From an uncultured Planctomycetaceae bacterium (GTDB lineage Bacteria > Planctomycetota > Planctomycetia > Pirellulales > UBA1268), in the NCBI GenBank assembly GCA_903958265.1, contig CAJBSQ010000167.1:1-5883 (forward strand): DNA of 5,883 nt, given 5' to 3'. Below, in pieces: positions 1 through 5,271 of the stretch. A program made the position numbers and the translations under genes. The notes beneath the pieces were generated by a model. The model saw only the letters and a program-made list of their open reading frames with translations, was not told the DNA's origin and made no database searches. The number at the start of each line of letters is the position of its first letter. The stretch's first letter is position 1.

Positions 1-360
1 GCCGATGAGCATGATCCGATAGCCCTGCTTCGCATACTTGATCGCCTCGAGGTGCACCTTGGTGACGAGTGGGCAGGTGGCATCGATGGCCCGCAACCGC
101 CGCGCTGCGGCCACCCGTCGCACCTCGGGAGCGACGCCGTGAGCGGAGAACAGCAGCACGGCGCCCTCGGGCACCTCCTCCACCGTGTCGACGAACACCG
201 CCCCCTCGCGGGTGAACCGTTCAACGACGTGCTTGTTGTGCACGATCTCGTGGAACACGTAAATCGGGGTGCCGTGGAGGCGGATCGCGGTCTCCAGGGT
301 TTCGATGGCCATGTTCACGCCCGCACAGAAACCGCGGGGGCTGGCGAGGAGAATTTTCAT
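1..360 (-). CDS. ispH: IspH (LytB), 4-hydroxy-3-methylbut-2-enyl diphosphate reductase, N-terminal part, cut by the window edge
   Basis: IspH is the iron-sulfur enzyme that ends the MEP pathway, reducing HMBPP to IPP and DMAPP in the cytoplasm. The minus-strand frame is open from an ATG at 358-360 to the left edge, giving 120 residues with no stop. The protein opens MKILLASPRGFCAGV, the family signature, and numbering matches E. coli IspH without a gap: cluster ligands C12 and C96 (in DATCPLVTK) and substrate-binding H41 and H74 (in SAHGV) are all present. The third cluster cysteine lies beyond the edge. A GGGA lies six bases before the ATG as a modest ribosome binding site. The gene is divergent from hpnC, with 159 bp between starts. 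This places the supply of C5 units next to the enzymes that use FPP. Identity is near certain; only the C-terminus is unseen. Confidence 0.96.
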   Translation of the reverse strand, partial: MKILLASPRGFCAGVNMAIETLETAIRLHGTPIYVFHEIVHNKHVVERFTREGAVFVDTVEEVPEGAVLLFSAHGVAPEVRRVAAARRLRAIDATCPLVTKVHLEAIKYAKQGYRIMLIG

Positions 361-519
361 GCTGTGTCCCGGGAGAAAGCGGCGTCGACCGGTCGTCGGC
401 CCATGTCATAAGGTACAACGGAGGAGACGGCGTCCGCATCGTAGTGGAGGCCGCGGGGCCCGGCCAGAGAAACCGGCCCCCGGGATTCGCCGCCCTCGCC
501 GGCGGTGCGGAGCGTGCCG
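361..519. promoter_or_regulatory. Divergent intergenic region between ispH and hpnC
   Basis: This 159-bp gap separates two divergently transcribed isoprenoid genes and must hold the promoter of ispH and probably that of the hpnCDE operon. I see no convincing -35/-10 pair on either strand. The clearest structure is an imperfect palindrome at 383-398. A strong-looking GGAGGAG at 420-426 is not followed by a start codon at usable spacing. In the hpnC frame a TAG at 442-444 sets the upstream limit of that gene. A shared regulator is possible, but this is inferred only from the arrangement. Confidence 0.5.
383..398. promoter_or_regulatory. 16-bp imperfect palindrome, possible operator
   Basis: The ten-base core CGACCGGTCG (386-395) is a perfect palindrome. 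It is flanked by a T/T mismatch at 385/396 and then two more symmetric pairs, so 14 of 16 positions are symmetric. The centre lies about 30 bp before the ispH start and about 130 bp before the hpnC start, a place where a dimeric regulator could bind. Short GC-rich palindromes are common by chance in DNA of this composition, so the regulatory reading is weak. Confidence 0.25.
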
Positions 520-1503
520 ATGCAGGGCCGGCCGAATGCCGCGACGCCCCCCGTCAGTCGAGGTCAGGCCGCGCGCCACGATCAGGCCGCCCGGCGGGAT
601 CCTGTGGCCTGGCGGCTTGCCGAGGTGCCTGCCACTGGCGATCTGGCGGCCGCCGAGGCCTTCTGTCGCGCCGTCGCCCGGCGGCACTATGAGAACTTCA
701 CCGTGGCGACGCGGCTCGTGCCGCCGCGGCTCCGACAGCACCTCGCCAACGTCTACGCCTTCGCCCGCTGGAGCGACGATCTCGCCGACGAGGCGGCCAG
801 CCCGGAGGAGGCCCTCGTGGCGCTCGCGGCCTGGCGTGAGCAACTCGCAGGGTGCCTCGCCGGCCGGCCGCAGCATCCGGTGTTCGTCGCCCTCGCGGAG
901 ACGATCCGGGCCACGGGCCTGGAGGGCGAGCCCTTCTCCGACCTGCTCGACGCCTTCGAGCAGGATCAGCGACGCACGCGGTACGACACCCGCGAGGAGC
1001 TCACCGACTACTGCCGGCGGTCCGCCGATCCTGTGGGCCGGGTCGTGCTGGCGCTCGAAGGGTGCCGGGATCGGGAACTGGTGAGCCTTTCCGACTCGAT
1101 CTGCACCGGCCTGCAGCTGGTGAACTTCTGGCAGGATATCCGCCGCGATCGGCTGGCCGGTCGCGTCTACCTGCCCGGCCATGACATGGCCCGCCATGGT
1201 GTCGACGAGGCCATGCTCGACGAGCCTGCCGCCTCCCCGCCGCTACGTCGGCTGGTGGCCGACGAGGTGGAGTGGGCTCGTCGCTGCTTCGACCTCGGAG
1301 CGCCGCTCGTTCGGCGAGCCCCGGCGGTGCTGCGGCCGGCGATTGGGATGTTTCTCGGCGGCGGCCGCGCGGTGGCGGATGCCATCGAGCGGGCCGCATT
1401 CGACACGCTCTCCCGCCGGCCCGTCGTGGGCCGGATGCGAAAGGCCGCGCTCGCGGCCCGCGCCTGGTGGGGCACCCTGACTGCGGCGAGGGATGGCGGA
1501 TGA
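520..1503 (+). CDS. hpnC: HpnC, hydroxysqualene synthase
   Basis: A trans-isoprenyl diphosphate synthase of the squalene/phytoene synthase superfamily, 327 residues. In the three-step bacterial route it converts presqualene diphosphate to hydroxysqualene. The HpnC-type block HYENF lies at 56-60. The first aspartate-rich motif is DDLAD (86-90) within YAFARWSDDLADE, and the second is D206-IRR-D210 within NFWQDIRRD. These bind the Mg-diphosphate in this family. I chose ATG 520 because GGAG at 509-512 sits seven bases upstream. GTG at 505 or 514 is possible and would add five or two residues; a TAG at 442 rules out anything longer. About 35 residues precede the conserved core and look unstructured. 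The stop overlaps the hpnD start. Calling it HpnC rather than HpnD or phytoene synthase rests on the HYENF block and on its first place in the C-D-E order. Confidence 0.93.
   Translation: MQGRPNAATPPVSRGQAARHDQAARRDPVAWRLAEVPATGDLAAAEAFCRAVARRHYENFTVATRLVPPRLRQHLANVYAFARWSDDLADEAASPEEALVALAAWREQLAGCLAGRPQHPVFVALAETIRATGLEGEPFSDLLDAFEQDQRRTRYDTREELTDYCRRSADPVGRVVLALEGCRDRELVSLSDSICTGLQLVNFWQDIRRDRLAGRVYLPGHDMARHGVDEAMLDEPAASPPLRRLVADEVEWARRCFDLGAPLVRRAPAVLRPAIGMFLGGGRAVADAIERAAFDTLSRRPVVGRMRKAALAARAWWGTLTAARDGG
1488..1493 (+). promoter_or_regulatory. Ribosome binding site of hpnD inside the end of hpnC
   Basis: GAGGGA lies within the last codons of hpnC, six bases before the ATG at 1500. It supports that ATG as the hpnD start over upstream in-frame codons inside hpnC, and fits re-initiation by ribosomes finishing hpnC. 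Confidence 0.6.
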
Positions 1504-2363
1504 GCACGCTCGCCGGCGACCACCGTGCCTGTGCCGCGATTCTCGCCCGGTCGGGCTCGAGCTTCGCGCTGCCGATCCAGCTGCTGCCCGAGGCCAAGCG
1601 GCGGGGCACGACCGCCCTCTACGCCTTTTGCCGCGTCGCCGACGACCTGGTGGATGACGCCGCCGACGCCGTCACGGCCGCCACCGGCCTCGAGGCGTTG
1701 GCGGCGGCGACAGAGGCTGCCCTGGCTGGCCACGCGGTCGACGATCCCATGCTGCGGGCCGTCGTCGATACGGTCCGCCGCTTCGGCGTGCCCGAGGACT
1801 GTCTTCGCGACATCCTGGCGGGCGTCCGCATGGATCTCGACCGCAGCCGCTACGACACGCTTGTCGACCTCGAAGGCTACTGCGATCGCGTGGCCAGTGC
1901 CGTGGGGATCGCGGCGGTCCACATCTGGGGCTTCACCTCGGCCGAGGCCGTGGACCTCTCGCACGACTGCGGAATCGCGTTCCAGCTCACCAACATCCTC
2001 CGCGACATCCCCGAGGACCTCGCCCGCGGCCGAATCTATCTGCCGCACGAGGACTTTCTCGCCTGCGGCTGCAGCGAACACGACCTCGCGGCCGGCCGAA
2101 TCGGCCCAGAGTTTGCGGGGCTGGCCGCCCTGGAGACCAGCCGGGCCGGGGCGCGGTTTGCGCGGGCCGCCCAGCTCGACCGCGTGCTCTCCACCGATGG
2201 TCGCGGGGTGTTCCGGGCGATGTTTGGCGTCTACCGTGAGATGCTCGGCGCCGTGCGCCGCGCTGGTCCGGACATCTTCAGGAGCCGCGTGAAGGCATCG
2301 CGGCCGAGGCTGCTCGTTGCGGCAGCGGCCACGCTCTGCTGTGGCACACGGTGGCGGCCATGA
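1500..2363 (+). CDS. hpnD: HpnD, presqualene diphosphate synthase
   Basis: A second squalene/phytoene synthase superfamily enzyme, 287 residues, the usual length for HpnD. It condenses two farnesyl diphosphates to presqualene diphosphate, the substrate of HpnC. The core starts early: SSFALPIQLLPEAKR at 20-34, then YAFCRVADDLVDD (41-53) with the first aspartate motif at D48/D49 and D52/D53. RSRYDT at 115-120 is family-typical. The second motif NILRDIPED (165-173) has D169 and D173, followed by GRIYLP (177-182). The frame stays open upstream inside hpnC, but the ATG at 1500 overlaps the hpnC stop as ATGA, has a ribosome binding site, and leaves a normal N-terminus. The stop in turn overlaps the hpnE ATG, so the three proteins are probably made in matched amounts. 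Phytoene synthase is the main alternative; the HpnC and HpnE neighbours argue against it. Confidence 0.94.
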   Translation: MSTLAGDHRACAAILARSGSSFALPIQLLPEAKRRGTTALYAFCRVADDLVDDAADAVTAATGLEALAAATEAALAGHAVDDPMLRAVVDTVRRFGVPEDCLRDILAGVRMDLDRSRYDTLVDLEGYCDRVASAVGIAAVHIWGFTSAEAVDLSHDCGIAFQLTNILRDIPEDLARGRIYLPHEDFLACGCSEHDLAAGRIGPEFAGLAALETSRAGARFARAAQLDRVLSTDGRGVFRAMFGVYREMLGAVRRAGPDIFRSRVKASRPRLLVAAAATLCCGTRWRP

Positions 2364-3784
2364 GCCAGGCCCGTGGGGGATCGAGCGCGGCTGAGACGGC
2401 GGCCCACGTGGTCGTCGTGGGGGGCGGCTTGGCCGGGCTCGCGGCCGCGGCCGCGCTGGTGACCGCGGGCTGCCGGGTGACGGTTTTGGAATCGCGGCGG
2501 AAGGTGGGGGGTCGGGCCGCGTCGTATGAGGATCCCGTCTCGGGAGGGCTCGTCGATGCCTGTCAGCACGTGGCCATGGGGTGCTGCACCAACTTCCTCG
2601 ACCTCTGCCAACGGACCGGCCTCACCGATGCGCTCCGCCGCGACCGCACGCTCTGGTTCATCGGCCCCGACGGTGACCGAAGCAGGTGCACTCCCTCCCG
2701 TTGGCTACCGGCGCCGCTCCACCTCGCTCCGCTGCTCTTCGGGATGCGGCACTTCTCGATGGGTGAGAAGCTCGCCCTCGCCCGCGGCATGCTTCGGATA
2801 GCGCGGCTGCGGTCCGAGGATCGAACCGACACCGCCACGGCCCTCGAATGGCTCCGAGCCGTCGGCCAGCCGGAGCGGGTGATTCACTTGTTCTGGCAGC
2901 CGGTCGTGGAGAGCGCGCTTGGTGAATCGATCGATCTGGTGAGCGTGCGCGCCGTCCGCAAGGTCGTGGTCGACGGGTTTCTCGCGCATCGTGACGCCGC
3001 CGACCTGATCGTGCCGACGGAGCCCCTGGGACGGCTGTTCGGTGACCGGCTCGTGCGGTGGCTCGAGGCCGCCGGTGTGGTCGTGACCACGTCGGCCGCC
3101 GTCACGGCGGTGGAACGTGACGACCGGGGGCGGGTCGTGGGCGTGTGCTGCCATGGCGACGTCGTGGCCTGCGATGCCGTCGTGCTCGCGGTGCCGTGGA
3201 AGGCAGCCGGGCGGCTCGTGCCCGACCTCGTCACCGCGGCGGACGAGCGGGTCGTAGGATCACCGATCACGGCGGTGCATCTCTGGTTCGACCGTGCCGT
3301 GGTCGATCTGCCGCATGCCGTGCTCGTGGGGCGGGTATCGCAGTGGGTGTTTCGGGAGGACCAGGCCACCGGCGGGCCGCCGGGGAGCCACGGCCACTGC
3401 CAGGTGGTGATCAGCGCGTCACGAGGCGTGATGGGGGGCGACCGGACGGCGCTCGTGGACGCGGTCGTCGCCGAACTTCGCGACGTGTTTCCGGCGGCCC
3501 GGGAGGCCGTGCTCATGGAGGCCAAGGTGGTCACCGACCCGACGGCCGTGCTCTCGGTTCGGCCTGGAGTAGACGCCGTGCGGCCGCCCGCCCGCACGCC
3601 CGTTGCCAACCTCTTCCTCGCAGGCGATTGGACCGCCACGGGCTGGCCGTCCACCATGGAGGGAGCGATCCGCAGCGGCCGCACGGCCGCCGACGCGGTG
3701 GCCGCCCATGTCGGTCATCCCAATCGGTGCCTCGTGCCCGACCTCGTCAAGAATCCGCTGGTGCGGCTGCTCGTCGGCGGGTGA
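2360..3784 (+). CDS. hpnE: HpnE, hydroxysqualene dehydroxylase (FAD-dependent)
   Basis: A flavin amine-oxidase/phytoene-desaturase-type protein of 474 residues. HpnE removes the hydroxyl of hydroxysqualene by reduction, giving squalene. The N-terminal dinucleotide fold is clear: VVVVGGGLAGLAAAAAL (17-33), an acidic E44 ending the second strand, and KVGGRA (48-53). The C-terminal FAD segment is FLAGDWTATGWPSTMEGAIR (419-438) followed by SGRTAADAV. A cysteine-bearing stretch, ACQHVAMGCCTNFLDLC (67-83), lies where related enzymes have their QH...G substrate-side motif. The ATG at 2360 overlaps the hpnD stop. A GTG at 2351 would add three residues but lacks that overlap; GGTGG at 2350-2354 is a weak ribosome binding site. 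A carotenoid or other isoprenoid desaturase/oxidase is the alternative, but position after hpnC and hpnD makes HpnE much more likely. It ends six bases from a convergent gene, with no evident intrinsic terminator. Confidence 0.93.
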   Translation: MSQARGGSSAAETAAHVVVVGGGLAGLAAAAALVTAGCRVTVLESRRKVGGRAASYEDPVSGGLVDACQHVAMGCCTNFLDLCQRTGLTDALRRDRTLWFIGPDGDRSRCTPSRWLPAPLHLAPLLFGMRHFSMGEKLALARGMLRIARLRSEDRTDTATALEWLRAVGQPERVIHLFWQPVVESALGESIDLVSVRAVRKVVVDGFLAHRDAADLIVPTEPLGRLFGDRLVRWLEAAGVVVTTSAAVTAVERDDRGRVVGVCCHGDVVACDAVVLAVPWKAAGRLVPDLVTAADERVVGSPITAVHLWFDRAVVDLPHAVLVGRVSQWVFREDQATGGPPGSHGHCQVVISASRGVMGGDRTALVDAVVAELRDVFPAAREAVLMEAKVVTDPTAVLSVRPGVDAVRPPARTPVANLFLAGDWTATGWPSTMEGAIRSGRTAADAVAAHVGHPNRCLVPDLVKNPLVRLLVGG

Positions 3785-3790
3785 CCGGCG

Positions 3791-4570
3791 TCAGGGCAAG
3801 ACGGCGACGAAGTCGACGAGGGCCGCCGCCAACGTGCGGCCGTCGATCACGGCCTGCTCCCAGACCCGCCACAGGTCGCCGGCCGCGGCGGGCCTGCGAA
3901 CGACGGCGGCGAGCGCCGTTCCGAGCCGGCGTGCGGCCGACTGCGGAGCGGCGAGGGCGGTGATCTCGCGCGGCAGATCCTGATCGGCCGAGTCGGAGAT
4001 CACCCGGATCGACGCGCAGGGCAGCCCCGCCTCGCGGGCCACTGTCGCGACGGCCCGGGTCTCCATGTCCACGACCGCGGCTCCCGACGACGCCGCCAGC
4101 CGTCGCTTCGATTCGGCCGTCGCGGCCACGTGCGGCACCGTCACGATCGTGACGCCAGGATGGCCGTCGGCATTCGCGCCGCCGATAACGGAGAGCGGAA
4201 TCGACTCGCTGCCGCGTTCCGTCACGCTGGCGACCGGCCGCACCAGGCCCCCCCGCGGGAGCGCCGGATCGAGGCCGCCGGCGAATCCCGCGGTCACGAT
4301 CATGCCCGGGCGATGGCCGGCGACGAGCAGCCGGACCGCCGACGCGGCTGCCTGCTCTCCGATACCGGCGACGCACCAGGCCACCGGCCGGCCCGCGACG
4401 ATTCCCTTCCGGAAGCGGTGCGTGGCCGAGCGGATCTCGACCACCTCCGTGGCCAGCTGCTCGAAGGCGTCGGCCTCGACCGCCACGGCGAACACGATCG
4501 CAGCGGCGCATGGCGGTGCCGGCGGGCTGCGGTCGGTCGGTTCGGAGGCAGGCTGGTTCATGCTCGTCAT
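3791..4570 (-). CDS. Nucleosidase/phosphorylase-fold protein (MTA/SAH nucleosidase-like or HpnG-like)
   Basis: A purine nucleoside phosphorylase/MTAN superfamily protein, about 259 residues. Visible motifs are AIVFAVAVEADAF (24-36) with E32 and D34 in the acidic region where MTAN has its general acid, TAGFAGGLD (93-101), VVDMET (166-171) with E170, and RVISDSADQD (189-198) with D193. The E170-to-D193 spacing of 23 equals that of E174 and D197 in E. coli MTAN, the ribose- and adenine-contacting residues, so an adenine nucleoside substrate is likely. MTA/SAH nucleosidases cleave methylthioadenosine and SAH; HpnG removes adenine from adenosylhopane. Convergence with hpnE favours HpnG by context only, and no hpnH or cyclase gene is visible. 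ATG 4570 is chosen; ATG 4561 is equally possible, and GTG 4678 would overlap the upstream gene. No good ribosome binding site is seen, and with 22 bp to the upstream stop, co-transcription is likely. The first 20 residues are Pro-rich and not conserved-looking. Confidence 0.82.
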   Translation of the reverse strand: MTSMNQPASEPTDRSPPAPPCAAAIVFAVAVEADAFEQLATEVVEIRSATHRFRKGIVAGRPVAWCVAGIGEQAAASAVRLLVAGHRPGMIVTAGFAGGLDPALPRGGLVRPVASVTERGSESIPLSVIGGANADGHPGVTIVTVPHVAATAESKRRLAASSGAAVVDMETRAVATVAREAGLPCASIRVISDSADQDLPREITALAAPQSAARRLGTALAAVVRRPAAAGDLWRVWEQAVIDGRTLAAALVDFVAVLP

Positions 4571-4592
4571 GCGCGGCGGCGGCCACGCGGGC

Positions 4593-5030
4593 TCACCACC
4601 GGGAGCCGCACTGCCGGAGGAACTCAAATGGATTCCACCAGCATACCCCTCCCCCGCCCTGACACGACCGGCAGTCACACGGTTCGTCGGCCACCATCCG
4701 CACCTCGTACTTCGGCACCCGCTCGATCGTCGCTGGGCCGTCGGTCTTGTAGAAGCGTTTCTTGACGATCACCTCGCCGCACGGCGGCTGGCAGCGGCAT
4801 TCGGGGGACGGGGCGTGCCAGGGGTCGCGGCCCCGCGTGCCGGCATAGTCGCACGTCATCGTGTAGACGGGTTTTGACGACTTCTTTTCTTCCCAGCTGC
4901 CGCGGCAGGCTGGGACGCACTCCGTGCACCCGCTCGTGCAGCCGGTGCAGTCGCGGTCGGCGGCGGCTGGCAACGCCAGGCCGGCCCCCAGGGCTGCAAT
5001 CATGAGCACGATGGGAAGCGGTCGTTTCAT
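4593..5030 (-). CDS. Small cysteine-rich secreted protein of unknown function
   Basis: I do not recognise a named family. The protein is 145 residues with a clear Sec signal peptide: KR at 2-3, a hydrophobic stretch PIVLMIAALGAGLALP (6-21), and a likely cleavage after AAA (22-24). The mature part of about 121 residues has 14 cysteines, at 28, 31, 35, 38, 42, 60, 78, 80, 84, 118, 120, 123, 130 and 141. They fall into an N-terminal C-x2-C-x3-C-x2-C-x3-C cluster, a central CRCQPPC and a late CDCRSC. The middle is basic (VIVKKRFYK, 87-95). Start: ATG 5030 has GAGGA eight bases upstream; an upstream ATG at 5078 would bury the signal peptide behind 16 polar residues. Many disulfides or metal binding in the periplasm are plausible but not shown. 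It lies 22 bp before the nucleosidase gene on the same strand. Confidence 0.82.
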   Translation of the reverse strand: MKRPLPIVLMIAALGAGLALPAAADRDCTGCTSGCTECVPACRGSWEEKKSSKPVYTMTCDYAGTRGRDPWHAPSPECRCQPPCGEVIVKKRFYKTDGPATIERVPKYEVRMVADEPCDCRSCQGGGGVCWWNPFEFLRQCGSRW

Positions 5031-5089
5031 GGGGTCAGTCCTCGAGTGGATGATGACGTGATCGGTAGGAAAGGCCATAGAGGGGGCTC

Positions 5090-5219
5090 AGGGCTGCCCA
5101 TGCCACGGGGCCGGACGATCGCTACGGGCATCCTGCCCTCCGCTCTCTGCATGCCGGCTGCGCTTCGCCATCCTGGCTGCGCTTGCCGCCAAGCCCGGCC
5201 CCATGGCACGGGCAGCCCT
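5090..5219. repeat. Long inverted repeat, 25-bp arms with an 80-bp spacer
   Basis: Left arm 5090-5114 and right arm 5195-5219 are reverse complements at 23 of 25 positions. The two exceptions are 5106 (C) against 5203 (A), and 5100 (A) against 5209 (C). On minus-strand RNA they become G-U and U-G wobble pairs, so that transcript could form an unbroken 25-bp stem; plus-strand RNA would have two mismatches. The spacer holds a small perfect hairpin, GGGCA-TCC-TGCCC (5126-5138), and a direct repeat. It lies after the porin gene and before the cysteine-rich gene, both minus-strand, so the wobble pairs fall on the expected transcript. It could be an mRNA-processing or attenuating structure, or one copy of a dispersed palindromic element. 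No T-run follows, so it is not a standard terminator. Confidence 0.75.
5156..5184. repeat. Two direct copies of GGCTGCGCTT in the inverted-repeat spacer
   Basis: GGCTGCGCTT occurs at 5156-5165 and 5175-5184, a period of 19 bases. Each copy is followed by a pyrimidine/GCC stretch (CGCCA after the first, GCCGCC after the second). CATCCTG occurs at 5129-5135 and again at 5169-5175. The spacer thus appears to be built from short repeated units, as in dispersed intergenic repeat elements. Confidence 0.55.
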
Positions 5220-5271
5220 TCGCGGGAGGTTCGAGATGGACAAGGCCATGGATGGCTTTCCCCGCGTGGAT

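Larger units (their letters stand above)
5031..5271. other. Non-coding region between porin stop and cysteine-rich gene
   Basis: These 241 bp hold no credible gene. Frames crossing it, such as one on the minus strand from 5209 to 5027, are low-complexity Arg/Gly/Trp/Pro-rich. It contains the large inverted repeat at 5090-5219, the two ten-base direct copies at 5156-5184, and GAGGA (about 5039-5043) for the cysteine-rich gene. A weaker outer symmetry joins 5068-5078 and 5252-5261, ten paired bases with one unpaired base. I see no clear promoter and no hairpin followed by a T-run at the porin end. Confidence 0.6.

Noticed and set aside
420..444. GGAGGAG at 420-426 followed by GTG at 444, opening an 82-codon frame
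   Set aside because: Spacing of 17 bases is too long for a ribosome binding site, the frame overlaps hpnC, and the peptide is low-complexity.
406..2081. Long open minus-strand frames opposite hpnC and hpnD (406-1197 and 1167-2081, 263 and 304 codons)
   Set aside because: They lie antisense to well-identified enzymes, show no recognisable motif, and are Arg/Gly/Ala-rich, as expected when GC-rich coding DNA lacks stops on the other strand.
2884..3684. 266-codon minus-strand frame opposite hpnE
   Set aside because: Ser/Thr/Arg-rich low-complexity translation with no domain; a shadow of the hpnE codon pattern.
3770..3800. Bidirectional terminator between hpnE and the convergent nucleosidase gene
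   Set aside because: The stops are six bases apart; the GC-rich sequence offers no clean stem and no T-run on either strand.
3145..4877. Plus-strand frames 3145-3963, 4065-4877 and 4130-4765
   Set aside because: They overlap hpnE or run antisense to the nucleosidase and the cysteine-rich gene; compositions are Arg/Ala/Pro-rich without motifs.
5027..5209. 60-codon minus-strand frame through the inverted repeat
   Set aside because: Its sequence is produced by the repeat units, it has no good ribosome binding site, and it overlaps the true start of the cysteine-rich gene.
5245..5256. GCCATGGATGGC as a porin terminator hairpin
   Set aside because: The stem is five pairs around a two-base loop, too tight to fold as drawn, and no T-run follows on the minus strand.
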